From Annona cherimola (lineage: Eukaryota; Streptophyta; Magnoliopsida; Magnoliales; Annonaceae), in assembly GCA_030490835.1 (NCBI GenBank), contig CM059971.1, positions 47,292,012 to 47,356,011 on the forward strand: 64,000 bases of DNA, read 5' to 3'. Positions 25,200-40,300 of this stretch are shown here, piece by piece. Made by a program: the position numbers and the translations under genes. Within the stretch, counting starts at the first letter, position 1. Each line of letters begins with the position of its first letter. The notes below the pieces were generated by a model. That model worked only from the letters and a program-made list of their open reading frames with translations, had not been told where the DNA came from and made no database searches.

Positions 25200-28100
25200 T
25201 AGTGTACACCTCAATCTAATTGACTTAATTTTAATGAAATGAGAACGAGTAAACTTTAATGCATTCTAATAGATTTAAAAAAACCAAATCGAACGTAAGG
25301 AACTTTCAATAAATAAAAATTATCAACAATCCCTTGATTTTATTTACATTCGAATGATAACGAACGACCTTAAATGCATTGAAATTGAATCAAATGAATT
25401 CAGTCGGATAGAATGAACTTTGATTATTTAGAATAGTGTACAACTCAATCTAATTGACTTGATTTGACTGTAATGAGAACGAGTAAACTTTAACGCATTC
25501 TAATAGATTCAAAACAACCGAATCGGAAGTAAGGAACTTCAATAAATAAGAACTAGCAACAATCCCTTAATTTCGTTTACATTCGAACGACAACGGAGGA
25601 CGTTAAAGGTATTCAAATCGAATCAAATGCATTGAGTTGGATAGAATGAACTTTGATTATTTAGAATAGTGTACAACTCAATCTAATTGACTTGATTTTA
25701 CTGTAATGTGAACGAATAAACTTTAACGCATTCCAATAGATTTAAAACAACCGAATCGGAGGTAAGAAACTTCAATAAATAAGAACTAGCAACAATCCCT
25801 TGATTTCGTTTACATTCGAACGACAACGGATGACGTTAAAGGCATTCAAATCGAATCAAATGAATTCAGTCGGATAGAATGAACTGTGATTATTTAGGAT
25901 AGTGTACAACTCAATCTAATTGACTTAATTTGTCTGTAATGTGAACGAGTAAACTTTAACGCATTCCAATAGATTCAAAACAACCGAATCGTACGTAAGG
26001 AACCTCAATAAATAAGAACTAGCAACAATCCCTTGATTTCGTTTACATTCGAACCACAACGGATGACGTTAAAGGCATTCAAATCGAATCAAATGAATTG
26101 AGTTGGATAGAATGAACTTTGATTATTTAGAATAGTGTACACCTCAATCTAATTGACTTAATTTTACTGAAATGAGAACGAGTAAACTTTAACGCATTCT
26201 AATAGATTCAAAACAACCAAATCGAACGTAAGGAACTTTCAATAAATAAGAATTAACAACAATCCCTTGATTTTATTTACATTCGAATGATAACGAACGA
26301 TCTTAAAAGCATTGAAATTGAATCAAATGAATTCAGTCGGATAGAATGAACTTTGATTATTTAGAATAGTGTACAACTCAATCTAATTGACTTGATTTGA
26401 CTGTAATGAGAACGAGTAAACTTTAACGCATTCTAATAGATTCAAAACAACCGAATCGGAAGTAAGGAACTTCAATAAATAAGAACTAGCAACAATCCCT
26501 TGATTTCGTTTACATTCGAATGATAACGAACGACCTTAAAAGCATTGAAATTGAATTAAATGAATTCAGTCGGATAGAATGAACTTTGATTATTTAGAAT
26601 AGTGTACAACTCAATCTAATTGACTTGATTTGACTGTAATGAGAACGAGTAAACTTTAACGCATTCTAATAGATTCAAAACAACCGAATCGGAAGTAAGG
26701 AACTTCAATAAATAAGAACTAGCAACAATCCCTTAATTTCGTTTACATTCGAACGACAACGGAGGACGTTAAAGGCATTCAAATCGAATCAAATGCATTG
26801 AGTTGGATAGAATGAACTTTGATTATTTAGAATAGTGTACAACTCAATCTAATTGACTTGATTTTACTGTAATGTGAACGAATAAACTTTAACGCATTCC
26901 AATAGATTTAAAACAACCGAATCGGAGGTAAGAAACTTCAATAAATAAGAACTAGCAACAATCCCTTGATTTCGTTTACATTCGAACGACAACGGATGAC
27001 GTTAAAGACATTCAAATCGAATCAAATGAATTCAGTCGGATAGAATGAACTGTGATTATTTAGGATAGTGTACAACTCAATCTAATTGACTTAATTTGTC
27101 TGTAATGTGTACGAGTAAACTTTAACGCATTCCAATAGATTCAAAACAACCGAATCGTACGTAAGGAAATTCAATAAATAAGAACTAGCAACAATCCCTT
27201 GATTTCGTTTACATTCGAACGACAACGGATGACGTTAAAGGCATTCAAATCGAATCAAATGAATTGAGTTGGATAGAATGAACTTTGATTATTTAGAATA
27301 GTTTACAACTCAATCTAATTGACTTAATTTTACAGTAATGTGAACGAGTAAACTTTAACGCATTCTAATAGATTCAAAACAACCGAATCGGAGGTAAGGA
27401 ACTTCAATAAATAAGAACTAGCAACAATCCCTTAATTTCGTTTACATTCGAACGACAACGGAGGACGTTAAAGGCATTCAAATCGAATCAAATGCATTGA
27501 GTTTGATAGAATGAACTTTGATTATTTAGAATAGTGTACAACTCAATCTAATTGACTTGATTTTACTGTAATGTGAACGAATAAACTTTAACGCATTCCA
27601 ATAGATTCAAAACCACTGAATCGGAGGTAATGAACTTCAATAAATAAGAACTAGCAACAATCCCTTGATTTCGTTTACATTCGAACGACAACGGATGACG
27701 TTAAAGGCATTCAAATCGAATCAAATGAATTCAGTCGGATAGAATGAACTGTGATTATTTAGGATAGTGTACAACTCAATCTAATTGACTTAATTTGTCT
27801 GTAATGTGAACGAGTAAACTTTAACGCATTCCAATAGATTCAAAACAACCGAATCGGAGGTAAGGAACTTCAATAAATAAGAACTAGCAACAATCCCTTG
27901 ATTTCGTTTGCATTCGAACGACAACGGATGACGTTAAAGGCATTCATATCGAATCAAATGAATTGAGTTGGATAGAATGAACTTTGATTATTTAGAATAG
28001 TGTACAACTCAATCTAATTGACTTAGTTTTACAGTAATGTGAACGAGTAAACTTTAACGCATTCTAATAGATTCAAAACATCCGAATCGGAGGTAAGGAA

Positions 28101-28750
28101 CTTCAATAAATAAGAACTAGCAACAATCCCTTAATTTCGTTTACATTCGAACGACAACGGAGGACGTTAAAGGTATTCAAATCGAATCAAATGCATTAAG
28201 TTGGATAGAATGAACTTTGATTATTTAGAATAGTGTACAACTCAATCTAATTGACTTGATTTTACTGTAATGTGAACGAATAAACTTTAACGCATTCCAA
28301 TAGATTTAAAACAACCGAATCGGAGGTAAGAAACTTCAATAAATAAGAACTAGCAACAATCCCTTGATTTCGTTTACATTCGAACGACAACGGATGACGT
28401 TAAAGGCATTCAAATCGAATCAAATGAATTCAGTCGGATAGAATGAACTGTGATTATTTAGGATAGTGTACAACTCAATCTAATTGACTTAATTTGTCTG
28501 TAATGTGAACGAGTAAACTTTAACGCATTCCAATAGATTCAAAACAACCGAATCGTACGTAAGGAACTTCAATAAATAAGAACTAGCAACAATCCCTTGA
28601 TTTCGTTTACATTCGAACCACAACGGATGACGTTAAAGGCATTCAAATCGAATCAAATGAATTGAGTTGGATAGAATGAACTTTGATTATTTAGAATAGT
28701 GTACACCTCAATCTAATTGACTTAATTTTACTGAAATGAGAACGAGTAAA
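24985..28750 (+). repeat. 23-monomer block, second copy (partial)
   Basis: It repeats about 19,621-23,390 at an offset of 5,364 with few differences by eye. The match stops at about 28,756, where this copy reads ctttaacgcattc and the first reads ctttaatgcattc followed by the A-rich tract. About 3.8 kb is shared. Confidence 0.8.
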
Positions 28751-31700
28751 CTTTAACGCATTCTAATAGATTCAAAACAACCAAATCGAACGTAAGGAAC
28801 TTTCAATAAATAAGAATTAACAACAATCCCTTGATTTTATTTACATTCGAATGATAACGAACGACCTTAAAAGCATTGAAATTGAATCAAATGAATTCAG
28901 TCGGATAGAATGAACTTTGATTATTTAGAATAGTGTACAACTCAATCTAATTGACTTGATTTGACTGTAATGAGAACGAGTAAACTTTAACGCATTCTAA
29001 TAGATTCAAAACAACCGAATCGGAAGTAAGGAACTTCAATAAATAAGAACTAGCAACAATCCCTTGATTTCGTTTACATTCGAATGATAACGAACGACCT
29101 TAAAAGCATTGAAATTGAATTAAATGAATTCAGTCGGATAGAATGAACTTTGATTATTTAGAATAGTGTACAACTCAATCTAATTGACTTGATTTGACTG
29201 TAATGAGAACGAGTAAACTTTAACGCATTCTAATAGATTCAAAACAACCGAATCGGAAGTAAGGAACTTCAATAAATAAGAACTAGCAACAATCCCTTAA
29301 TTTCGTTTACATTCGAACGACAACGGAGGACGTTAAAGGCATTCAAATCGAATCAAATGCATTGAGTTGGATAGAATGAACTTTGATTATTTAGAATAGT
29401 GTACAACTCAATCTAATTGACTTGATTTTACTGTAATGTGAACGAATAAACTTTAACGCATTCCAATAGATTTAAAACAACCGAATCGGAGGTAAGAAAC
29501 TTCAATAAATAAGAACTAGCAACAATCCCTTGATTTCGTTTACATTCGAACGACAACGGATGACGTTAAAGGCATTCAAATCGAATCAAATGAATTCAGT
29601 TGGATAGAATGAACTGTGATTATTTAGGATAGTGTACAACTCAATCTAATTGACTTAATTTGTCTGTAATGTGTACGAGTAAACTTTAACGCATTCCAAT
29701 AGATTCAAAACAACCGAATCGTACGTAAGGAAATTCAATAAATAAGAACTAGCAACAATCCCTTGATTTCGTTTACATTCGAACGACAACGGATGACGTT
29801 AAAGGCATTCAAATCGAATCAAATGAATTGAGTTGGATAGAATGAACTTTGATTATTTAGAATAGTGTACACCTCAATCTAAATGACTTAATTTTACTGA
29901 AATGAGAACGTGTAAACTTTAACGCATTCTAATAGATTCAAAACAACCAAATCGAACGTAAGGAACTTTCAATAAATAAGAATTAACAACAATCCCTTGA
30001 TTTTATTTACATTCGAATGATAACGAACGACCTTAAAAGCATTGAAATTGAATCAAATGAATTCATTCGGATAGAATGAACTTTGATTATTTAGAATAGT
30101 GTACAACTCAATCTAATTGACTTGATTTGACTGTAATGAGAACGAGTAAACTTTAACGCATTCTAATAGATTCAAAACAACCGAATCGGAAGTAAGGAAC
30201 TTCAATAAATAAGAACTAGCAACAATCCCTTTATTTCGTTTGCATTGGAACGACAACAAATTACCTTAAAGGCGTTCGAATCGAATCAACTGAATTCAGT
30301 CGGATAGAATGAACTGTGATTATTTAGAATAGTGTACAACTCGATCTAATTGACTTAATTTGACTGTAATGTGAACGAGTAAACTTTAACGCATTCCAAT
30401 AGATTCAAAACAACCGAATCGGAGGTAAGGAACTTCAATAAATAAGAACTAGCAACAATCCCTTGATTTCGTTTACATTCGAACGACAACGGATGACGTT
30501 AAAGGCATTCATATCGAATCAAATGAATTGAGTTGGATAGAATGAACTTTGATTATTTAGAATAGTTTACAACTCAATCTAATTGACTTAATTTTACAGT
30601 AATGTGAACGAGTAAACTTTAACGCATTCTAATAGATTCAAAACAACCGAATCGGAGGTAAGGAACTTCAATAAATAAGAACTAGCAACAATCCCTTAAT
30701 TTCGTTTACATTCGAACGACAACGGAGGACGTTAAAGGCATTCAAATCGAATCAAATGCATTGAGTTTGATAGAATGAACTTTGATTATTTAGAATAGTG
30801 TACAACTCAATCTAATTGACTTGATTTTACTGTAATGTGAACGAATAAACTTTAACGCATTCCAATAGATTCAAAACCACTGAATCGGAGGTAATGAACT
30901 TCAATAAATAAGAACTAGCAACAATCCCTTGATTTCGTTTACATTCGAACGACAACGGATGACGTTAAAGGCATTCAAATCGAATCAAATGAATTCAGTC
31001 GGATAGAATGAACTGTGATTATTTAGGATAGTGTACAACTCAATCTAATTGACTTAATTTGTCTGTAATGTGAACGAGTAAACTTTAACGCATTCCAATA
31101 GATTCAAAACAACCGAATCGTACGTAAGGAACTTCAATAAATAAGAACTAGCAACAATCCCTTGATTTCGTTTACATTCGAACCACAACGGATGACGTTA
31201 AAGGCATTCAAATCGAATCAAATGAATTGAGTTGGATAGAATGAACTTTGATTATTTAGAATAGTGTACACCTCAATCTAATTGACTTAATTTTACTGAA
31301 ATGAGAACGAGTAAACTTTAACGCATTCTAATAGATTCAAAACAACCAAATCGAACGTAAGGAACTTTCAATAAATAAGAATTAACAACAATCCCTTGAT
31401 TTTATTTACATTCGAATGATAACGAACGACCTTAAAAGCATTGAAATTGAATCAAATGAATTCAGTCGGATAGAATGAACTTTGATTATTTAGAATAGTG
31501 TACAACTCAATCTAATTGACTTGATTTGACTGTAATGAGAACGAGTAAACTTTAACGCATTCTAATAGATTCAAAACAACCGAATCGGAAGTAAGGAACT
31601 TCAATAAATAAGAACTAGCAACAATCCCTTGATTTCGTTTACATTCGAATGATAACGAACGACCTTAAAAGCATTGAAATTGAATTAAATGAATTCAGTC

Positions 31701-33690
31701 GGATAGAATGAACTTTGATTATTTAGAATAGTGTACAACTCAATCTAATTGACTTGATTTGACTGTAATGAGAACGAGTAAACTTTAACGCATTCTAATA
31801 GATTCAAAACAACCGAATCGGAAGTAAGGAACTTCAATAAATAAGAACTAGCAACAATCCCTTAATTTCGTTTACATTCGAACGACAACGGATGACGTTA
31901 AAGGCATTCAAATCGAATCAAATGCATTGAGTTGGATAGAATGAACTTTGATTATTTAGAATAGTGTACAACTCAATCTAATTGACTTGATTTTACTGTA
32001 ATGTGAACGAATAAACTTTAACGCATTCCAATAGATTTAAAACAACCGAATCGGAGGTAAGAAACTTCAATAAATAAGAACTAGCAACAATCCCTTGATT
32101 TCGTTTACATTCGAACGACAACGGATGACGTTAAAGGCATTCAAATCGAATCAAATGAATTCAGTTGGATAGAATGAACTGTGATTATTTAGGATAGTGT
32201 ACAACTCAATCTAATTGACTTAATTTGTCTGTAATGTGTACGAGTAAACTTTAACGCATTCCAATAGATTCAAAACAACCGAATCGTACGTAAGGAAATT
32301 CAATAAATAAGAACTAGCAACAATCCCTTGATTTCGTTTACATTCGAACGACAACGGATGACGTTAAAGGCATTCAAATCGAATCAAATGAATTGAGTTG
32401 GATAGAATGAACTTTGATTATTTAGAATAGTGTACACCTCAATCTAAATGACTTAATTTTACTGAAATGAGAACGTGTAAACTTTAACGCATTCCAATAG
32501 ATTCAAAACAACCAAATCGAACGTAAGGAACTTTCAATAAATAAGAATTAACAACAATCCCTTGATTTTATTTACATTCGAATGATAACGAACGACCTTA
32601 AAAGCATTGAAATTGAATCAAATGAATTCAGTCGGATAGAATGAACTTTGATTATTTAGAATAGTGTACAACTCAATCTAATTGACTTGATTTGACTGTA
32701 ATGAGAACGAGTAAACTTTAACGCATTCTAATAGATTCAAAACAACCGAATCGGAAGTAAGGAACTTCAATAAATAAGAACTAGCAACAATCCCTTTATT
32801 TCGTTTGCATTGGAACGACAACAAATTACCTTAAAGGCGTTCGAATCGAATCAACTGAATTCAGTCGGATAGAATGAACTGTGATTATTTAGAATAGTGT
32901 ACAACTCGATCTAATTGACTTAATTTGACTGTAATGTGAACGAGTAAACTTTAACGCATTCCAATAGATTCAAAACAACCGAATCGGAGGTAAGGAACTT
33001 CAATAAATAAGAACTAGCAACAATCCCTTGATTTCGTTTACATTCGAACGACAACGGATGACGTTAAAGGCATTCATATCGAATCAAATGAATTGAGTTG
33101 GATAGAATGAACTTTGATTATTTAGAATAGTTTACAACTCAATCTAATTGACTTAATTTTACAGTAATGTGAACGAGTAAACTTTAACGCATTCTAATAG
33201 ATTCAAAACAACCGAATCGGAGGTAAGGAACTTCAATAAATAAGAACTAGCAACAATCCCTTAATTTCGTTTACATTCGAACGACAACGGAGGACGTTAA
33301 AGGCATTCAAATCGAATCAAATGCATTGAGTTTGATAGAATGAACTTTGATTATTTAGAATAGTGTACAACTCAATCTAATTGACTTGATTTTACTGTAA
33401 TGTGAACGAATAAACTTTAACGCATTCCAATAGATTCAAAACCACTGAATCGGAGGTAATGAACTTCAATAAATAAGAACTAGCAACAATCCCTTGATTT
33501 CGTTTACATTCGAACGACAACGGATGACGTTAAAGGCATTCAAATCGAATCAAATGAATTCAGTCGGATAGAATGAACTGTGATTATTTAGGATAGTGTA
33601 CAACTCAATTTAATTGACTTAATTTGTCTGTAATGTGAACGAGTAAACTTTAACGCATTCCAATAGATTCAAAACAACCGAATCGGAGGT
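28350..33690 (+). repeat. 11-monomer tandem duplication (2,565 bp), two copies
   Basis: Markers recur 2,565 bases apart: gaaccacaac at 28,615 and 31,180, the aacgtgtaaac variant at 29,911 and 32,476, agtttacaac near 30,566 and 33,131, and aaccactgaatcgg near 30,876 and 33,441. The copies meet at about 30.91 kb. The match ends at 31,121/33,686, where one reads gaatcgtacg and the other gaatcggagg. The length is close to the 2,568-bp unit at 15-20 kb, but the monomer order is different, so the two 11-mers arose separately. Confidence 0.82.
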
Positions 33691-36420
33691 AAGGAACTTC
33701 AATAAATAAGAACTAGCAACAATCCCTTGATTTCGTTTGCATTCGAACGACAACGGATGACGTTAAAGGCATTCATATCGAATCAAATGAATTGAGTTGG
33801 ATAGAATGAACTTTGATTATTTAGAATAGTGTACAACTCAATCTAATTGACTTAATTTTACAGTAATGTGAACGAGTAAACTTTAACGCATTCTAATAGA
33901 TTCAAAACATCCGAATCGGAGGTAAGGAACTTCAATAAATAAGAACTAGCAACAATCCCTTAATTTCGTTTACATTCGAACGACAACGGAGGACGTTAAA
34001 GGTATTCAAATCGAATCAAATGCATTGAGTTGGATAGAATGAACTTTGATTATTTAGAATAGTGTACCACTCAATCTAATTGACTTGATTTTACTGTAAT
34101 GTGAACGAATAAACTTTAACGCATTCCAATAGATTTAAAACAACCGAATCGGAGGTAAGAAACTTCAATAAATAAGAACTAGCAACAATCCCTTGATTTC
34201 GTTTACATTCGAACGACAACGGATGACGTTAAAGGCATTCAAATCGAATCAAATGAATTCAGTCGGATAGAATGAACTGTGATTATTTAGGATAGTGTAC
34301 AACTCAATCTAATTAACTTAATTTGTCTGTAATGTGAACGAGTAAACTTTAACGCATTCCAATAGATTCAAAACAACCGAATCGTACGTAAGGAACTTCA
34401 ATAAATAAGGACTAGCAACAATCCCTTGATTTCGTTTACATTCGAACCACAACGGATGACGTTAAAGGCATTCAAATCGAATCAAATGAATTGAGTTGGA
34501 TAGAATGAACTTTGATTATTTAGAATAGTGTACACCTCAATCTAATTGACTTAATTTTACTGAAATGAGAACGAGTAAACTTTAACGCATTCTAATAGAT
34601 TCAAAACAACCAAATCGAACGTAAGGAACTTTCAATAAATAAGAATTAACAACAATCCCTTGATTTTATTTACATTCGAATGATAACGAACGACCTTAAA
34701 AGCATTGAAATTGAATCAAATGAATTCAGTCGGATAGAATGAACTTTGATTATTTAGAATAGTGTACAACTCAATCTAATTGACTTGATTTGACTGTAAT
34801 GAGAACGAGTAAACTTTAACGCATTCTAATAGATTCAAAACAACCGAATCGGAAGTAAGGAACTTCAATAAATAAGAACTAGCAACAATCCCTTGATTTC
34901 GTTTACATTCGAATGATAACGAACGACCTTAAAAGCATTGAAATTGAATCAAATGAATTCAGTCGGATAGAATGAACTTTGATTATTTAGAATAGTGTAC
35001 AACTCAATCTAATTGACTTGATTTGACTGTAATGAGAACGAGTAAACTTTAACGCATTCTAATAGATTCAAAACAACCGAATCGGAAGTAAGGAACTTCA
35101 ATAAATAAGAACTAGCAACAATCCCTTAATTTCGTTTACATTCGAACGACAACGGAGGACGTTAAAGGCATTCAAATCGAATCAAATGCATTGAGTTGGA
35201 TAGAATGAACTTTGATTATTTAGAATAGTGTACAACTCAATCTAATTGACTTGATTTTACTGTAATGTGAACGAATAAACTTTAACGCATTCCAATAGAT
35301 TTAAAACAACCGAATCGGAGGTAAGAAACTTCAATAAATAAGAACTAGCAACAATCCCTTGATTTCGTTTACATTCGAACGACAACGGATGACGTTAAAG
35401 GCATTCAAATCGAATCAAATGAATTCAGTCGGATAGAATGAACTGTGATTATTTAGGATAGTGTACAACTCAATCTAATTGACTTAATTTGTCTGTAATG
35501 TGTACGAGTAAACTTTAACGCATTCCAATAGATTCAAAACAACCGAATCGTACGTAAGGAAATTCAATAAATAAGAACTAGCAACAATCCCTTGATTTCG
35601 TTTACATTCGAACGACAACGGATGACGTTAAAGGCATTCAAATCGAATCAAATGAATTGAGTTGGATAGAATGAACTTTGATTATTTAGAATAGTGTACA
35701 CCTCAATCTAATTGACTTAATTTTACTGAAATGAGAACGTGTAAACTTTAACGCATTCTAATAGATTCAAAATAACCAAATCGAACGTAAGGAACTTTCA
35801 ATAAATAAGAATTAACAACAATCCCTTGATTTTATTTACATTCGAATGATAACGAACGACCTTAAAAGCATTGAAATTGAATCAAATGAATTCAGTCGGA
35901 TAGAATGAACTTTGATTATTTAGAATAGTGTACAACTCAATCTAATTGACTTGATTTGACTGTAATGAGAACGAGTAAACTTTAACGCATTCTAATAGAT
36001 TCAAAACAACCGAATCGGAAGTAAGGAACTTCAATAAATAAGAACTAGCAACAATCCCTTTATTTCGTTTGCATTGGAACGACAACAAATTACCTTAAAG
36101 GCGTTCGAATCGAATCAACTGAATTCAGTCGGATAGAATGAACTGTGATTATTTAGAATAGTGTACAACTCGATCTAATTGACTTAATTTGACTGTAATG
36201 TGAACGAGTAAACTTTAACGCATTCCAATAGATTCAAAACAACCGAATCGGAGGTAAGGAACTTCAATAAATAAGAACTAGCAACAATCCCTTGATTTCG
36301 TTTACATTCGAACGACAACGGATGACGTTAAAGGCATTCATATCGAATCAAATGAATTGAGTTGGATAGAATGAACTTTGATTATTTAGAATAGTTTACA
36401 ACTCAATCTAATTGACTTGA
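30910..36420 (+). repeat. 14-monomer repeat, offset 3,264 bp
   Basis: The region 30.9-33.15 kb recurs at 34.17-36.42 kb. The markers are gaatcgtacg (31,121 and 34,385), aacgtgtaaac (32,476 and 35,740) and agtttacaac (33,129 and 36,393). The match ends at about 33,157/36,421, where ttaattttacag in one faces ttgattttactg in the other. The second 11-mer of the neighbouring duplication is thus the source, or the relative, of a third copy. Confidence 0.78.
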
Positions 36421-37370
36421 TTTTACTGTAATGTGAACGAATAAACTTTAAGGCATTCCAATAGATTTAAAACAACCGAATCGGAGGTAAGGAACTTCAA
36501 TAAATAAGAACTAGCAACAATCCCTTAATTTCGTTTACATTCGAACGACAACGGAGGACGTTAAAGGCATTCAAATCGAATCAAATGCATTGAGTTTGAT
36601 AGAATGAACTTTGATTATTTAGAATAGTGTACAACTCAATCTAATTGACTTGATTTTACTGTAATGTGAACGAATAAACTTTAAGGCATTCCAATAGATT
36701 TAAAACAACCGAATCGGAGGTAAGAAACTTCAATAAATAAGAACTAGCAACAATCCCTTGATTTCGTTTACATTCGAACGACAACGGATGACGTTAAAGG
36801 CATTCAAATCGAATCAAATGAATTCAGTCGGATAGAATGAACTGTGATTATTTAGGATAGTGTACAACTCAATCTAATTGACTTAATTTGTCTGTAATGT
36901 GAACGAGTAAACTTTAACGCATTCCAATAGATTCAAAACAACCGAATCGGAGGTAAGGAACTTCAATAAATAAGAACTAGCAACAATCCCTTGATTTCGT
37001 TTACATTCGAACGACAACGGATGACGTTAAAGGCATTCATATCGAATCAAATGAATTGAGTTGGATAGAATGAACTTTGATTATTTAGAATAGTGTACAA
37101 CTCAATCTAATTGACTTAATTTTACAGTAATGTGAACGAGTAAACTTTAACGCATTCTAATAGATTCAAAACAACCGAATCGGAGGTAAGGAACTTCAAT
37201 AAATAAGAACTAGCAACAATCCCTTAATTTCGTTTACATTCGAACGACAACGGAGGACGTTAAAGGCATTCAAATCGAATCAAATGCATTGAGTTGGATA
37301 GAATGAACTTTGATTATTTAGAATAGTGTACAACTCAATCTAATTGACTTGATTTTACTGTAATGTGAAC
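33340..37370 (+). repeat. 4-kb block repeated at offset 16,088 bp, left copy
   Basis: Rare variants pair with the copy at 49.4-53.5 kb: agtgtaccac at 34,061 and 50,149, ataaataagg at 34,401 and 50,489, aattaacttaatttg near 34,313 and 50,401, agtttacaac at 36,393 and 52,481, and aaggcattcc near 36,450 and 52,538. The offset is 69 monomers. About 4.0 kb is shared, so this is a block copy over a long distance and not a simple local tandem repeat. Confidence 0.82.
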
Positions 37371-40300
37371 GAATAAACTTTAACGCATTCTAATAGATTC
37401 AAAACAACCGAATCGGAAGTAAGGAACTTCAATAAATAAGAACTAGCAACAATCCCTTAATTTCGTTTACATTCGAACGACAACGGAGGACGTTAAAGGC
37501 ATTCAAATCGAATCAAATGCATTGAGTTGGATAGAATGAACTTTGATTATTTAGAATAGTGTACAACTCAATCTAATTGACTTGATTTTACTGTAATGTG
37601 AACGAATAAACTTTAACGCATTCCAATAGATTTAAAACAACCGAATCGGAGGTAAGAAACTTCAATAAATAAGAACTAGCAACAATCCCTTGATTTCGTT
37701 TACATTCGAACGACAACGGATGACGTTAAAGGCATTCAAATCGAATCAAATGAATTCAGTCGGATAGAATGAACTGTGATTATTTAGGATAGTGTACAAC
37801 TCAATCTAATTGACTTAATTTGTCTGTAATGTGAACGAGTAAACTTTAACGCATTCCAATAGATTCAAAACAACCGAATCGTACGTAAGGAAATTCAATA
37901 AATAAGAACTAGCAACAATACCTTGATTTCGTTTACATTCGAACGACAACGGATGACGTTAAAGGCATTCAAATCGAATCAAATGAATTGAGTTGGATAG
38001 AATGAACTTTGATTATTTAGAATAGTGTACACCTCAATCTAATTGACTTAATTTTACTGAAATGAGAACGAGTAAACTTTAACGCATTCTAATAGATTCA
38101 AAACAACCAAATCGAACGTAAGGAACTTTCAATAAATAAGAATTAACAACAATCCCTTGATTTTATTTACATTCGAATGATAACGAACGACCTTAAAAGC
38201 ATTGAAATTGAATCAAATGAATTCAGTCGGATAGAATGAACTTTGATTATTTAGAATAGTGTACAACTCAATCTAATTGACTTGATTTGACTGTAATGAG
38301 AACGAGTAAACTCTAACGCATTATAATAGATTCAAAACAACCGAATCGGAAGTAAGGAACTTCAATAAATAAGAACTAGCAACAATCCCTTGATTTCGTT
38401 TACATTCGAACGACAACGGATGACGTTAAAGGCATTCAAATCGAATCAAATGAATTCAGTCGGATAGAATGTACTGTGATCATTTAGGATAGTGTACAAC
38501 TCAATCTAATTGACTTAATTTGTCTGTAATGTGAACGAGTAAACTTTAACGCATTCCAATAGATTCAAAACAACCGAATCGTACATAAGGAACTTCAATA
38601 AAGAAGAACTAGCAACAATTCCTTGATTTCGTTTACATTCGAACGACAACGGATGACGTTAAAGGAATTCAAATCGAATCAAATGAATTGAGTTGGATAG
38701 AATGAACTTTGATTATTTAGAATAGTGTACACCTCAATCTAATTGACTTAATTTTACTGAAATGAGAACGAGTAAACTTTAACGCATTCTAATAGATTAA
38801 AAACAACCAAATCGAACGTAAGGAACTTTCAATAAATAAGAATTAACAACAATCCCTTGATTTTATTTACATTCGAATGACAACGAACGACCTTAAAAGC
38901 ATTGAAATTGAATCAAATGAATTCAGTCGGATAGAATGAACTTTGATTATTTAGAATAGTGTACAACTCAATCTAATTGACTTGATTTGACTGTAATGAG
39001 AACGAGTAAACTTTAACGCATTCTAATAGATTCAAAACAACCGAATCGGAAGTAAGGAACTTCAATAAATAAGAACTAGCAACAATCCCTTTATTTCGTT
39101 TGCATTGGAACGACAACAAATTACCTTAAAGGCGTTCGAATCGAATCAACTGAATTCAGTCGGATAGAATGAACTGTGATTATTTAGAATAGTGTACAAC
39201 TCGATCTAATTGACTTAATTTGACTGTAATGTGAACGAGTAAACTTTAACGCATTCCAATAGATTCAAAACAACCGAATCGGAGGTAAGGAACTTCAATA
39301 AATAAGAATTAGCAACAATCCCTTGATTTCGTTTACATTCGAACGACAACGGATGACGTTAAAGGCATTCATATCGAATCAAATGAATTGAGTTGGATAG
39401 AATGAACTTTGATTATTTAGAATAGTTTACAACTCAATCTAATTGACTTAATTTTACAGTAATGTGAACGAGTAAACTTTAACGCATTCTAATAGATTCA
39501 AAACAACCGAATCGGAGGTAAGGAACTTCAATAAATAAGAACTAGCAACAATCCCTTAATTTCGTTTACATTCGAACGACAACGGAGGACGTTAAAGGCA
39601 TTCAAATCGAATCAAATGCATTGAGTTGGATAGAATGAACTTTGATTATTTAGAATAGTGTACAACTCAATCTAATTGACTTAATTTTACTTTAATGTGA
39701 ACGAATAAACTTTAACGCATTCCAATAGATTTAAAACAACCGAATCGGAGGTAAGAAACTTCAATAAATAAGAACTAGCAACAATCCCTTGATTTCGTTT
39801 ACATTCGAACGACAACGGATGACGTTAAAGGCATTCAAATCGAATCAAATGAATTCAGTCGGATAGAATGAACTGTGATTATTTAGGATAGTGTACAACT
39901 CAATCTAATTGACTTAATTTGTCTGTAATGTGAACGAGTAAACTTTAACGCATTCCAATAGATTCAAAACAACCGAATCGTACGTAAGGAACTTCAATAA
40001 ATAAGAACTAGCAACAATCTCTTGATTTCGTTTACATTCGAACCACAACGGATGACGTTAAAGGCATTCAAATCGAATCAAATGAATTGAGTTGGATAGA
40101 ATGAACTTTGATTATTTAGAATAGTGTACACCTCAATCTAATTGACTTAATTTTACTCTAATGAGAACGAATAAACTTTAACGCATTCTAATAGATTCAA
40201 AACAACCAAATCGAACCTAAGGAACTTTCAATAAACAAGAATTAACAACAATCCCTTGATTTTATTTACATTCGAATGATAACGAACGACCTTAAAAGCA

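Larger units (their letters stand above)
23250..25440 (+). repeat. Local six-monomer repeat, offset 1,400 bp
   Basis: The markers gaaccacaac (23,251 and 24,651) and ttaatgaaat (23,831 and 25,231) are both 1,400 bases apart. The aaaaattatc variant of B' occurs four times here, near 23,449, 23,926, 24,848 and 25,312. One base less than the 1,401-bp unit of the left block fits a different mix of 233- and 234-bp monomers. Confidence 0.7.
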
